Assembly: GCA_001898935.1 (NCBI GenBank) | Contig: MKVT01000032.1 | Coordinates: forward strand, 1-53,737 | Length of the DNA: 53,737 nt | Direction: 5' to 3' | Source of the DNA: Paludibacter sp. 47-17 | GTDB lineage: Bacteria; Bacteroidota; Bacteroidia; Bacteroidales; Paludibacteraceae | Part shown: positions 25,602 to 35,347 of the stretch, one piece after another | How positions within the stretch are numbered: the stretch's first letter is position 1 | Layout: each line of letters begins with the position of its first letter | Made by a program: the position numbers and the translations under genes | Notes under the pieces: model-generated | Seen by the model: only the letters and a program-made list of their open reading frames with translations | Database searches by the model: none | What the model was told of the DNA's origin: nothing

Positions 25602-27545
25602 ATGGGAAATTGCAATGATGGGAATTGTGTTGTTGACAAAAACAAACAGGAAATGGAAACCTCGCAGAAAAGAAGTTACATCCGGACAGCTATATCCTTT
25701 GTGATGCTGATTGCAGGCATTATCTTCTCCGCTTCCGGACTATCGTTCTTTGCTGATAAGTGGATTCAACTTGCTTGGTATATCATCGCTTACATTCCGG
25801 TAGGCTTACCAGTAATGAAGGAGGCATGGGAAGCCATTCGGCAGAAAGACGTATTCAGCGAATTTACTTTAATGAGCATAGCTACCATCGGGGCGTTCTT
25901 TATCGGAGAATACCCCGAAGGCGTTGCCGTGATGTTGTTCTATGCCGTAGGCGAACTCTTTCAGGAAGCAGCAATACACCGTGCCAAACGGAGCATCAGC
26001 GCCCTGCTTGATGTCCGTCCGGAAACAGCTACTGTTATCAGGATGGATAAAACAGAAACCGTATCGGCAGCAAGTGTAAATGTGGGAGATATTGTAGAAG
26101 TTAAGGTGGGAGAACGTGTACCACTGGACGGTGTGATGCTGAATGAATCGGCATCGTTCAATACTTCTGCCCTGACAGGCGAGAGCGTTCCCCGAACCAT
26201 TCGCAGGAATGAAGAGGTATTTGCCGGAATGATACTTACCGACAGCGTTTCGCGAATAAAGATTACCAAGTCTTTCGGTATGAGTGCTCTGGCACGCATC
26301 CTCGACCTTGTGCAGAATGCTACCGAGAAAAAAGCTCCGGCAGAACAGTTCATCCGAAAGTTTGCACGCATTTATACCCCGATAGTGGTGGCATTGGCTG
26401 CGCTTATCGTGTTGGCACCACTGGTATACTCTGCTATTAATCCGGCGTTCAACTTTGTTCTGTACGATTGGGTATATCGTGGATTGGTATTCCTTGTTAT
26501 ATCCTGCCCTTGTGCATTGGTTATCAGCATTCCATTGGGTTATTTTGGTGGTATCGGAGCGGCAAGCCGGAACGGAATACTATTTAAAGGAAGTAACTAT
26601 CTGGAAGCTATCACCAAAGTAAATACGGTGGTGATGGACAAGACCGGAACGCTGACACAGGGAGTTTTCAAAGTGCAAAAGATAATTCCGGCAAATCATT
26701 TGCTCGAAACTGATCTTGTGAACTTGATAGCTTCGATTGAAACGCAAAGCACGCATCCCATAGCGAAAGCCATTGTAGAATATGCCAAAGAACAGAATAT
26801 CGAAGTAATTAAGCCGGATGTTGTCAACGAAATCGCAGGCCACGGCTTACAGGCTTCTATCAATGGTAAAGTTGTTCTGGTAGGCAATCCGAAATTGCTG
26901 ATAAAGAATAACGTAGAGTTTCCACTGGAATTAGCTACCATACCCGAAACGATTGTCGTATGTGCAATCGATGGTACGTATGCCGGATATATTCTGGTAG
27001 CGGATGCTCCGAAAGAGGATGCAGCCACAGCCGTGAATGCTTTACACGAGTTGGGTATCAAAAATATTGTAATGTTGTCAGGAGATAAACAGGCCATCGT
27101 TTCACAGCTTGCCACGGAATTGAATATCATGCAGGCGCATGGTGATCTGCTACCCGAAGGAAAAGTGGAATATGTAGAGCAGTTGAAATCCGAGCCGGGT
27201 AATAACATTGCCTTTGTGGGTGACGGGATAAACGATGCTCCTGTTCTTGCCATGAGCAATGTAGGCATTGCGATGGGTGGACTGGGTAGCGACGTTGCCA
27301 TAGAAACGGCAGATGTCATTATACAGACAGACCAACCGATCCGGATAGCAACGGCTATAACAATAGGTAAAGCTACACGCCGGATTGTTATACAAAATAT
27401 AAGTCTGGCTTTTGGTGTAAAACTAATTGTATTGATTCTGGGTGCAGGAGGTATTGCAACCCTATGGGAAGCGGTATTTGCTGATGTTGGAGTATCGTTA
27501 TTAGCAATATTGAACGCTATTAAGATTTTAAAAATGAAATTTTAA
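25602..27545 (+). CDS. P1B-type heavy-metal ATPase, Zn/Cd type
   Basis: 647 aa with all hallmarks: actuator TGES (ALTGESVPR), metal-site SCPCALV in the sixth helix (near residue 300), phosphorylation site DKTGTLTQG (near 346), SGDKQA and hinge GDGINDAP. After CPC it continues IPLGYFGGIGAASRNGILFK, and the last helices carry ADVGVSLLAILNAI; these features are those of the Zn/Cd/Pb (P1B-2) branch. There is no N-terminal HMA domain, only a short Cys-containing start (GNCNDGNC). It exports metal from the cytoplasm so that the RND pump can move it out of the cell. Confidence 0.92.
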   Translation: MGNCNDGNCVVDKNKQEMETSQKRSYIRTAISFVMLIAGIIFSASGLSFFADKWIQLAWYIIAYIPVGLPVMKEAWEAIRQKDVFSEFTLMSIATIGAFFIGEYPEGVAVMLFYAVGELFQEAAIHRAKRSISALLDVRPETATVIRMDKTETVSAASVNVGDIVEVKVGERVPLDGVMLNESASFNTSALTGESVPRTIRRNEEVFAGMILTDSVSRIKITKSFGMSALARILDLVQNATEKKAPAEQFIRKFARIYTPIVVALAALIVLAPLVYSAINPAFNFVLYDWVYRGLVFLVISCPCALVISIPLGYFGGIGAASRNGILFKGSNYLEAITKVNTVVMDKTGTLTQGVFKVQKIIPANHLLETDLVNLIASIETQSTHPIAKAIVEYAKEQNIEVIKPDVVNEIAGHGLQASINGKVVLVGNPKLLIKNNVEFPLELATIPETIVVCAIDGTYAGYILVADAPKEDAATAVNALHELGIKNIVMLSGDKQAIVSQLATELNIMQAHGDLLPEGKVEYVEQLKSEPGNNIAFVGDGINDAPVLAMSNVGIAMGGLGSDVAIETADVIIQTDQPIRIATAITIGKATRRIVIQNISLAFGVKLIVLILGAGGIATLWEAVFADVGVSLLAILNAIKILKMKF

Positions 27546-27583
27546 TTGTGCCCTGTTGGGGTTTGTACCTAAAATATAGCCTT

Positions 27584-28432
27584 ATGAATAAACATGTCAA
27601 TACTATAATCGAAAAAGTGAATGTTCAACTTGAAGCCATTGAGCTGGTAGAAGAACCATCTCTGAGGAAAGCTAAAAAAGCAGTTCTGTTGCTAAAAGGA
27701 ATTATGCAACAACTAAAGATGAAACTGAACGATTATAAGTTCAAAAATGATGAGGAAGAAATATGTTTTTTTAAAGAGTACAAACCCCAACTTTTCAGTA
27801 AATTAATCTATTTTTCGGAGATTTATAAAATAGAAACTAAGCGACCGACCGGAAGTGATACGGCACAGAAAAATTATATTATAAAGGAATTAGACAGAAT
27901 AAAAGATTATTTTGATAAAAATTTAGATTTTTACCAGTATTACAGGACAGAGAAAACTCACCTTGATCGTTATTATTTCCTTAGGGTAGAGCCCGATATT
28001 GAGTTGAATGTCGATTGTTTCTACTTTGAAAGAGACAATAATTTTTCTACCAGTTTTGATTACAAGGTTTCTAAAATATTAGCTAATGAGATGCTCCGCA
28101 TTTATCTCAATGCTGAATTAAAAAAACTTGAAAAGCATCCTGAAAACGAAATGGATAATTCAAAATTTCCCCGTATAAAACACACTTGGACAGGAACTAA
28201 AACAGAACTTGTCGAATTGATTTATGCTATATATGCAAAAGGAAGCATTGATTATGGAAATATTGATATTAAAGAATTGATAGATTATTTCTGTAATGTT
28301 TTTAATACCGATGCCGGAGAGTTTTACCGCATTTATTTGAATATCCGAAACCGGAAAGACAGCCGGACATTATACCTTGATTCATTGAGAGATAACCTTA
28401 TCAAGAAAATGAATGATGACGATAACAGGTAA
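27584..28432 (+). CDS. rteC: RteC, regulator of conjugative-element excision
   Basis: The start is ATG 27584; an upstream GTG at 27548 adds only unrelated residues. The 282-aa protein has the RteC plan: a helical N-terminal domain (AIELVEEPSLRKAKKAVLLL, then YFDKNLDFYQYYRTEKTHLD) and a C-terminal winged-helix-like domain (TWTGTKTELVELIYAIYAKG, then NRKDSRTLYLDSLRDNL). In CTnDOT, RteC activates the excision operon. It follows the metal cassette by 38 bases and marks the start of the second element's backbone. The RteAB two-component system is not in the window. Confidence 0.88.
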   Translation: MNKHVNTIIEKVNVQLEAIELVEEPSLRKAKKAVLLLKGIMQQLKMKLNDYKFKNDEEEICFFKEYKPQLFSKLIYFSEIYKIETKRPTGSDTAQKNYIIKELDRIKDYFDKNLDFYQYYRTEKTHLDRYYFLRVEPDIELNVDCFYFERDNNFSTSFDYKVSKILANEMLRIYLNAELKKLEKHPENEMDNSKFPRIKHTWTGTKTELVELIYAIYAKGSIDYGNIDIKELIDYFCNVFNTDAGEFYRIYLNIRNRKDSRTLYLDSLRDNLIKKMNDDDNR

Positions 28433-28558
28433 AATATCAGGTGGTCAATAGAAAAATAATAGAAATGGCTACTAAACACTTCTCATTATCAGAAAATTAA
28501 AAAAACATCAGTATAAAGATAATATAAAGTTTATCTTATCTAATTTTTTCATTTTTAA

Positions 28559-28590
28559 CCCTGAAAAATATAGTTTTTCAGGGCTTTTTT
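28559..28590 (+). terminator. Rho-independent terminator
   Basis: Ten-bp stem CCCTGAAAAA / TTTTTCAGGG (28559-28568 with 28574-28583), 5-base loop, then C and T6. It ends the rteC transcript. The rest of the 339-base gap to 28771 holds only the promoter-like 14-mer. Confidence 0.85.
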
Positions 28591-28734
28591 ATGCCTTTTT
28601 CTTCTCAAAATACCCAGTATAAAGATTCACACTTTACACCCTTGGAGAACAAACGCTGAAATACTCTGATTATTAATAGTTTAGGATAAAATTAAAAAAT
28701 AGTTATAGCAACTTGTCATTCTACGTTTTTGCAA

Positions 28735-28748
28735 CTTCCGAACTTTGC
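28735..28748 (+). promoter_or_regulatory. Promoter-like 14-mer, second copy
   Basis: CTTCCGAACTTTGC is identical to 658-671 and sits 22 bases before the HTH gene. A TTG at 28713-28715 is a little too far away for a good -33 box, which suggests an activated promoter. RteC binding here is possible by analogy with the excision promoter of CTnDOT. Confidence 0.5.
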
Positions 28749-28770
28749 AGCAATTCAATAAGTAGCAATT

Positions 28771-29130
28771 ATGGATGTCATTACAATAGAGTCACAAGCA
28801 TACAAAGAATTAATTTCTAAAATTAATGCCATAGCAAAATTCGTGATAGATCATCAGGAAAATGGCACTACCAACCCGGACGAAATGTGGGTGGACAGTT
28901 ACGAAGTATGCACCTTTCTCAAAATCAGTGAGCGAACACTTCAACGTTTACGCAGTAACCGGATGATTTCTTATTCTATTATCTCCGGCAAATCATATTA
29001 TACCATTGCTGAAATAAAACGGATGCTCAATGAAAAGAAGATACGCAGTTCTGACGAATGTATGAATGACCTTATAAATAATCATAAACTCCATGCTCAA
29101 CAAAGACGAACTATTAAGACGGACAAATAA
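28771..29130 (+). CDS. Helix-turn-helix protein, excisionase/Xis2-like
   Basis: 119 aa. The centre has a MerR/excisionase-type HTH (VDSYEVCTFLKISERTLQRL, then RMISYSIISGKSYYTIAEIK). Small HTH proteins of this kind precede the replication and excision genes in CTnDOT-like elements, where they act as recombination directionality factors. It overlaps the primase-helicase gene by 38 bases. The shorter HTH gene at 31146 has the same core (LLNVSKRTLQRYRSTG), so the two bracket the primase gene. Confidence 0.75.
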   Translation: MDVITIESQAYKELISKINAIAKFVIDHQENGTTNPDEMWVDSYEVCTFLKISERTLQRLRSNRMISYSIISGKSYYTIAEIKRMLNEKKIRSSDECMNDLINNHKLHAQQRRTIKTDK

Positions 29131-31132
29131 CGGTTTGGACGTATTCAAACACTATATCCCGGTACAATGGAAGACAGGACGTAATTTCCTCAACCCCTTG
29201 TATGAAGACCGAAAAGCGTCATGCAATATATATTTTGACCGTCACAATGGTGTTTATAAAATAAAGGATTTCGGCAATGATGATTACAGTGGCGATTGCT
29301 TTTTCTTCGTTGGAAGATTGAAGGGTTTGGATTGCGGTAACGGAGCTAACTTTGTAGAAATATTAAAAACCATAAACAGGGATATGGCGTTAGGATTGAG
29401 TGATTCAGACTACTCATATACTCCGCAGCCGATTTCATCGGACAAACAACAACCTACGCCGGAACCGCCCAAAAACAAACCGTATAATATCATTCAACAA
29501 AAATTCACTCAAAAAGAACTTGATTTTTGGATGCAATCAGGTATTACGCCCGAAATACTCAAACTCTACAAAACAGTATCACTAAAAGAGTTCAGAAGTG
29601 AAAATAAGGACAATAAGCCATTTTACTATACTTCATCGGAAAATGAGCCGGTTTTCGGATATATGGGTAAACGATATGTGAAGATTTACCGTCCGTTTTC
29701 GGAAGTCCGTTTCTTGTATGGTGGTAATATCGGGGAGAATTACTGTTTCGGACTGGAACAATTACCAGCCAAAGGAGATACGCTGTTCATCACCGGCGGA
29801 GAAAAAGACGTGATGACACTTGCCGCTCATGGATTCCATGCTATCTGCTTTAATAGCGAAACCTCGACAATCCCTGCCGGGATCATCTATAAACTGACAT
29901 TCCGCTTTAAACATATCGTACTGCTCTATGATGCGGACAAAACAGGAATAGATAGTGCGGTGAAGCATGAAAAGGCATTATCCGAATATGGCGTTAAACG
30001 GCTTATACTCCCACTTTCGGGAGAAAAAAAGGACAAAGATATAACCGACTATTTCAGTAAGAGGAATAGTCGAAAAGAGTTCCGACAATTATTCCTTGAA
30101 TTTCTTGATAACCTATATAATGAAACAATGACCATGCTGAAATCATGCGAAATTGATTTTAACAATCCTCCGGCAAAAGCAGAGGAAGTTATATCTGCCG
30201 GCGACGTACCACTGGGCACACAGGGTAATATCCTTTGTATCACTGGCGGTGAAGGCACAGGAAAAAGTAACTATGTTGCTGCCCTGATTGCAGGTTCGAT
30301 AAGAAACGACAATCGTCCCATAGATACTTTAGGCGTTGATGTACGGGATAATTCCGACCATAAAGCGGTTTTGCTCTATGATACGGAACAATCCGAAGTA
30401 CAGCTTTTCAAAAATGTATCAAATCTTTTGAAACGTGCTAAACTAAATGAAAAGCCGGAAGAACTACGGGCTTTCTCCCTTACGGGTATGTCCCGGAAAG
30501 AGCGATTGCAAGCCATAGTTCAAAGTATGGATAAATACCATTACGAATATGAGGGTATTCGTCTGGTTGTCATTGACGGGATAGCAGATTTAGTATCATC
30601 GGCAAATGATGAAGTGGAAAGCATCAGAATTATGGACGAATTATACCGATTGGCAGGGATATACCGCACCTGTATCGTATGCGTACTTCATTATGTACCC
30701 AATGGCTTAAAATTGCGAGGGCATCTTGGTTCGGAGTTACAACGCAAAGCTGCTGCAATCCTAAGTATAGAGCTTGACAGTGATCCGTCCGTATCGGTAG
30801 TGAAGGCACTCAAAGTAAGGGATGGCAGTCCTCTTGATGTTCCTTTAATGCAATTTTCGTGGGATAAAGAATTGGGTATGCACATATATATCGGAGAAAA
30901 GCCACGGGAGGAAAAAGAAAAACGGAAAGAGAAAGAACTGACGACAGTTGCCCGTGAAATATTTGCCTCACAAAGGCATCTGAACTATATAGACCTGTGC
31001 GACCACATACAGCAGATAATGGATGTAAAGGAACGCACCGCCAAAAGCTACATTAAATATATGCGAGAGAAAGATATAATTATAAAAGATCCGTCCAATC
31101 AAAACTACTTTATGATAGGGCATATCATCTAA
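29093..31132 (+). CDS. Primase-helicase fusion (Toprim plus RepA-like ATPase)
   Basis: 679 aa. The N-terminus resembles a primase-type domain without zinc ligands (FLNPLYEDRKASCNIYFD). A Toprim domain has LFITGGEKDVMTLAAHG and LLYDADKTGID. A RepA/RecA-like hexameric helicase domain has Walker A ITGGEGTGKSNYV, Walker B VVIDGIADL, and VCVLHYVPNG. A short winged-helix-like C-terminus follows. It would prime and unwind element DNA after transfer or during extrachromosomal replication. It starts inside the preceding HTH gene and ends 13 bases before the next one, forming a three-gene operon. Confidence 0.85.
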   Translation: MLNKDELLRRTNNGLDVFKHYIPVQWKTGRNFLNPLYEDRKASCNIYFDRHNGVYKIKDFGNDDYSGDCFFFVGRLKGLDCGNGANFVEILKTINRDMALGLSDSDYSYTPQPISSDKQQPTPEPPKNKPYNIIQQKFTQKELDFWMQSGITPEILKLYKTVSLKEFRSENKDNKPFYYTSSENEPVFGYMGKRYVKIYRPFSEVRFLYGGNIGENYCFGLEQLPAKGDTLFITGGEKDVMTLAAHGFHAICFNSETSTIPAGIIYKLTFRFKHIVLLYDADKTGIDSAVKHEKALSEYGVKRLILPLSGEKKDKDITDYFSKRNSRKEFRQLFLEFLDNLYNETMTMLKSCEIDFNNPPAKAEEVISAGDVPLGTQGNILCITGGEGTGKSNYVAALIAGSIRNDNRPIDTLGVDVRDNSDHKAVLLYDTEQSEVQLFKNVSNLLKRAKLNEKPEELRAFSLTGMSRKERLQAIVQSMDKYHYEYEGIRLVVIDGIADLVSSANDEVESIRIMDELYRLAGIYRTCIVCVLHYVPNGLKLRGHLGSELQRKAAAILSIELDSDPSVSVVKALKVRDGSPLDVPLMQFSWDKELGMHIYIGEKPREEKEKRKEKELTTVAREIFASQRHLNYIDLCDHIQQIMDVKERTAKSYIKYMREKDIIIKDPSNQNYFMIGHII

Positions 31133-31145
31133 AAAACGGAATACT

Positions 31146-31454
31146 ATGTATATAGATAGAGAAAACTTTGAAGCGTGGATGGAGCGTATCATGGATCGCT
31201 TAGACAAACAGGATAAAATGCTTGATAAAATGAGTAAACACAGGAATATGTTAGACGGAGAAATTTTGCTTGATAATCAGGATTTGTGTATGCTGCTTAA
31301 CGTAAGCAAACGCACCCTACAACGCTATCGTAGTACTGGAGAACTGCCTTTCCAGACAGTTTACCATAAAACGTATTACAAAGAAAGTGACGTACATATT
31401 TTCATACGAGAAAACTTTAATAAGAAAAGAGGAGATAATAACCCTAGCAAGTGA
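31146..31454 (+). CDS. Helix-turn-helix protein, excisionase-like
   Basis: 102 aa. A short coiled N-terminus (MERIMDRLDKQDKMLDKM) is followed by an HTH (NQDLCMLLNVSKRTLQRYRS) and a wing (LPFQTVYHKTYYKESDVHIF). It is the last gene of the HTH/primase/HTH operon. It lies about 100 bases upstream of the defence operon at 31556 but is separated from it by a promoter, so I assign it to the element backbone rather than to the defence genes. Confidence 0.75.
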   Translation: MYIDRENFEAWMERIMDRLDKQDKMLDKMSKHRNMLDGEILLDNQDLCMLLNVSKRTLQRYRSTGELPFQTVYHKTYYKESDVHIFIRENFNKKRGDNNPSK

Positions 31455-31479
31455 GTGTTGAAAAGTATCTAAAGTAGAA

Positions 31480-31511
31480 TTTGGCTATCAGCTACTTTCT
31501 TTGTAATTTTG
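31480..31511 (+). promoter_or_regulatory. Promoter of the methylase-nuclease-RES operon
   Basis: TTTG (31480-31483), 20 bases, TAATTTTG (31504-31511): a near-perfect TTTG / TAnnTTTG promoter, 44 bases before the ATG at 31556. No comparable promoter lies inside the operon. Confidence 0.75.
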
Positions 31512-31555
31512 TCCCATCGGATATTTCACGTCTAATGATCTGATTTTAAACGCAT

Positions 31556-34500
31556 ATGAGTACGAATTTTTTCTATAATGAATTAGGATATGAGCATTTG
31601 GTAAAATGTTCCGACATACCAGATTCCTACCCTGAATATCAGGAGTTAGAAAAAATTGGAGCAGACAAAATTTATTTTTCAGATAATTTCCCTGCAATTC
31701 TCTTTAAAGAAGTAGATTCTTTTGATAAAAATGCTCTTAAACAAATTGCAGAAATTCAGCATAAGGCGTGGAATTATCGAAAAATAATGTTTCTTTTTGT
31801 TGTATCAGATACAGAAATAAGGATATATAACTGCTACGAGAAACCTCAATATATAAAAGCAGAATCCAGCTATACACATGAGCTTAAAGAATATGAAATA
31901 TTCAGTTGTATTAAAACTGATAAAGATAATCTAAAAGTTCTGATTGAATTATTTTCACGAATAGGAGTTGATTGTGGACTACTATGGACAAGTGATTACG
32001 ATATCCGTGAAAAAATCAATATCCAAAAAAGGATAGATAAATATCTAGTTCAAAGCCTACTTGCGACTTCCAATACATTAAAGAAAGATATCTCGGATAT
32101 CAATATTATCCATGGGCTCCTCATGCGTTCTCTTTTTATTCTTTATTTAGAAGACAAGGGAGCGGCTGAAGAAGCTGGATTATATACAAAGATAAAAAAG
32201 GGAGCAAAAAGTTATTTCGACATTTTAGATGATGTTGATGCAACTTATCGTTTATTTATAGAACTACAAGAGCACTTTAATGGTAATGTATTCCCAATTA
32301 TAGAGAACGAACAAAATTTTGTCAACAAAGATCATCTTTCCTTGATAAAGAGATGCTTTATTGATGGTGACATTTCAGGTCAGCCTAAATTCTTCGATGA
32401 TTGGCGAATTTTCAAATTTGATTTTATTCAGATCGAATTATTAAGCGAAGTATATGAAAATTTTTTGGGAGAGTTTGCTTCAAAAAAAGAAAAAGGACAA
32501 TTCTATACCCCATATACATTAGTTGAACTAATTTTAAACGATAAACTACCAATCAAGAGTGAGGTTAATTATAACATTAAGACGTTAGATATAGCATGTG
32601 GTTCGGGGATTTTTTTAGTTGAAAGTTATAAGCGATTAATTCGAAGATGGCAAAATGCAAACCCCGAAAAAGACATCACATTTAAAGAACTTAAGGATAT
32701 TCTTGTTGATAATATTTTTGGTATAGAAATCGATCCTTTAGCAATTAAAGTTGCTGCATTTAGTTTATATTTGGCACTTGTCGAATATCTCAATCCAAAA
32801 ACATTATGGATAGACAAAAACAATAAATTTCCTTATCTAATCAATAATCCTAAAGATAAATCACTGAAAGATAAAGGAGGAAATAATCTTTGGTGTAGAG
32901 ATACTATTGGCGAAGTTAATCCTGATGATTTCACAAAAGTGGATTTAGTTGTGGGCAACCCGCCATTTGGAACTAAAAAACTGTCAAAATCAATAATGGA
33001 TTATTGTTCCAAATTTGATTTTGGGAAAGAGATGGTTTTGCCATTCATTCATAAATCTGTTGATTTTTGTCCAGCAGGGAGTATTGCTTTAATTTTCAAT
33101 ACAAAAGTTTTAACTAATACAGAAATTCCTTTTCAGAATTTTAGGAAATGGTTGTTTAATGAGAATTATGTAGAAAAAGTTTACAACCTATCTATTTTTA
33201 GAAAGGTTCCTAAGAATTTTGGTGGACAATTATTTACTTCTGCCGTTGGCCCCATTTGTATTGCATATTTTCAAAACAAACAACCCCAAAAACCTTCTAC
33301 CACAATTGAATATTGGGCTCCAAAAACGTATATAAAATCTAACCTAATAGATGGTGTTATAATAGACAGCACAGATGTAAAGTTTCTCCCGCGTACTGAA
33401 TGCCAAATTCCAAATACAAAGATTTGGAAAATTGCAATGTGGGGAAATATTGGTGATTTCTATTTGATAAATAGATTGTCAAATATGTCGAATAATGTAA
33501 AGACTTTCATCAAAACTAATAGTATAGACTTTGGCGTAGGATTACAGCCTCTAAATAAATCAACGATTAAGCCTATCGTAGATAATGAAATCTCAAAGTT
33601 GCGATTTATTCGTCCAGAAAGGATTCGAAAATATCTAACATTAGAAACGACATTTACAGAACTTAATTCATTACTAAGAGATAAGGATACAATTAACGAG
33701 TATTTAAAATATTACGGTAAAAAAAGCATCATAGAATTACCAACTATAAATGTTTTCAGAAGATTAGGAAACAAAAAGGTATATAAAGGACCTATATTGC
33801 TAATTAAAGAAGGATTTAAGGATAATGAGTTTTGCTCTGGAATTGTTAAATCAAAAGTAGCTTTTAACAGTACAGTTCTTGGATTGCATTCTGAAAATAT
33901 AAATAGTTTACGAGTATTATCAGCTATTTTAAACTCAGATTTTGCAGCTTATTTTTTACTAATGATTTCCGGTTCATGGGGGATAGAGAGAGAACGTATA
34001 AAACCTAATGAGGTTTATTTATTACCATTGCAAAATAGAGAATCTGAATATAAAGAATTCATATCTCTACACAAGGAAATAGAAAATATTATTGAGTCAG
34101 ATACACTGTTCCAAGATAGTTTATTAGAAATAGAGAAAAAAATTAAAACTGTAGTTCTCTCTTCTTTGGATATTTCTGTCAAGGAAAAGTTTATGATAGA
34201 GGATTTCCTAAATATTTCAGTAGACCTGTTTTATAAAAAAGAAAAATCAATAGCATTTAATAAGGTCTTTCTTGACGAAAATAAAGCTTATGCTCAAATA
34301 CTTGCCAATGAGCTAAATGAATTTTATTCTGAAACCAATCATAAGATAAATATAAGTGTTTATGACATACAGCGTTCAGAACCATTAAATTTGATAGTTA
34401 TACATTTCAGCAAAACACAAAAAGAAATCGAAGTCAGAGAATCAAAGGAACTAGCTCCTTTGCTAAAAGAATTAGATAAATATTCTATCCAAGAAAAGGG

Positions 34501-34657
34501 TAAAAATATTTACGTACAAAAACAATTTCGTTATTATGACACGGATAAGATTTATTTGATAAAACCTAATCAAAAACGTTTTTGGACACGTTCACAAGCA
34601 ATAGATGATGCTCTTTCTTTAGTCATGGAAATAGCAAATATGGGAGGACAGAAATGA
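31556..34657 (+). CDS. N6-adenine DNA methylase, type IIG-like
   Basis: 1033 aa. The N-terminal 170 residues have the fold pattern seen before type IIG methylases (NFPAILFKEVDSF, HKAWNYRKIMFLFVVSD, IRIYNCYE). I see no intact PD-(D/E)XK site there. The methylase core has motif I DIACGSGIFLVESY (near 345), FGIEIDPLAIKVAAFSL, and motif IV VVGNPPFGT (near 467). A target-recognition-like part with GVGLQPLN and FIRPERIRKYL follows. The next gene, encoding a nuclease-like protein, overlaps by 4 bases (ATGA). The gene is AT-rich compared with the transfer genes. It could be a restriction-modification methylase or a modification-based discriminator. Confidence 0.85.
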   Translation: MSTNFFYNELGYEHLVKCSDIPDSYPEYQELEKIGADKIYFSDNFPAILFKEVDSFDKNALKQIAEIQHKAWNYRKIMFLFVVSDTEIRIYNCYEKPQYIKAESSYTHELKEYEIFSCIKTDKDNLKVLIELFSRIGVDCGLLWTSDYDIREKINIQKRIDKYLVQSLLATSNTLKKDISDINIIHGLLMRSLFILYLEDKGAAEEAGLYTKIKKGAKSYFDILDDVDATYRLFIELQEHFNGNVFPIIENEQNFVNKDHLSLIKRCFIDGDISGQPKFFDDWRIFKFDFIQIELLSEVYENFLGEFASKKEKGQFYTPYTLVELILNDKLPIKSEVNYNIKTLDIACGSGIFLVESYKRLIRRWQNANPEKDITFKELKDILVDNIFGIEIDPLAIKVAAFSLYLALVEYLNPKTLWIDKNNKFPYLINNPKDKSLKDKGGNNLWCRDTIGEVNPDDFTKVDLVVGNPPFGTKKLSKSIMDYCSKFDFGKEMVLPFIHKSVDFCPAGSIALIFNTKVLTNTEIPFQNFRKWLFNENYVEKVYNLSIFRKVPKNFGGQLFTSAVGPICIAYFQNKQPQKPSTTIEYWAPKTYIKSNLIDGVIIDSTDVKFLPRTECQIPNTKIWKIAMWGNIGDFYLINRLSNMSNNVKTFIKTNSIDFGVGLQPLNKSTIKPIVDNEISKLRFIRPERIRKYLTLETTFTELNSLLRDKDTINEYLKYYGKKSIIELPTINVFRRLGNKKVYKGPILLIKEGFKDNEFCSGIVKSKVAFNSTVLGLHSENINSLRVLSAILNSDFAAYFLLMISGSWGIERERIKPNEVYLLPLQNRESEYKEFISLHKEIENIIESDTLFQDSLLEIEKKIKTVVLSSLDISVKEKFMIEDFLNISVDLFYKKEKSIAFNKVFLDENKAYAQILANELNEFYSETNHKINISVYDIQRSEPLNLIVIHFSKTQKEIEVRESKELAPLLKELDKYSIQEKGKNIYVQKQFRYYDTDKIYLIKPNQKRFWTRSQAIDDALSLVMEIANMGGQK

Positions 34658-35322
34658 TAGGAAGTTTAAATCCCATATATATAAATACCACGATTCAGGT
34701 TTTAGAGAAACGTTGCTTCATTTTATTAAGTGAAGTCTATGGAGACATAAAATCTAAAAAGACTATCTCTGTCAATTGGGTTGAAGAAGATATTTCTAAA
34801 GAATTAACAAATTGTCTTCAATCTAATAAAAATCGGATTGCGTGGAAAATTAGAGTTGAACCAGAACATAGATTATACAAAGAAGACAATTTATCAGCAA
34901 ACAAATCTCCAAGAATTGATTTTTGTTTTTCTACTTGGACAGATACTGAATGGGAGTTTTTTGCAGAAGCTAAAAACTTGATAGAATCAGATTGTGAAAC
35001 AAATAGAATAGGTAAAAATGGAAAGATAAGTATTAATGCGCATAGCTTATGTAAGCGATATATAGAAACAGGCATTGATAACTTTATCTCTGGGAAATAT
35101 CCACCGAATGGCTGTTTAATTGGTTACATTCTTCAAGGCAAAGCAGAAAATATTATTTCAGCACTAAACTCATGTTTGTGTAGCCTAAATAGAAAACCTG
35201 AAGAATTGAGTCAGCACTCATTTGGACTTATTGATTTTGAATCATGTTATATTTCTACTCACGACAGTCCCCCATTAATGAAACATTTAATGTTTGATTT
35301 CACATCGAATACTGTTTCATGA
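34654..35322 (+). CDS. PD-(D/E)XK nuclease-like protein
   Basis: 222 aa, no named family recognised. Residues 86-107 read like a PD-(D/E)XK active site: SPRIDF with D89, then a strand ending FFAEAKNL with E105 and K107. A helix with ISINAHSLCKRYIETGI and a strand GCLIGYIL complete a small restriction-enzyme-like fold. The start overlaps the methylase stop (ATGA), so the two are probably made in fixed ratio. The obvious guess is the endonuclease partner of the methylase; a DNA-sensing subunit for the RES protein is also possible. Confidence 0.65.
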   Translation: MIGSLNPIYINTTIQVLEKRCFILLSEVYGDIKSKKTISVNWVEEDISKELTNCLQSNKNRIAWKIRVEPEHRLYKEDNLSANKSPRIDFCFSTWTDTEWEFFAEAKNLIESDCETNRIGKNGKISINAHSLCKRYIETGIDNFISGKYPPNGCLIGYILQGKAENIISALNSCLCSLNRKPEELSQHSFGLIDFESCYISTHDSPPLMKHLMFDFTSNTVS

Positions 35323-35347
35323 CTTTATTTCAATCAGCTATAGAATT

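Noticed and set aside
31146-31454. HTH protein as Xre-type antitoxin for the RES protein
   Set aside because: It is excisionase-like, belongs to the primase operon, lies four genes upstream of RES and is separated by a strong promoter.
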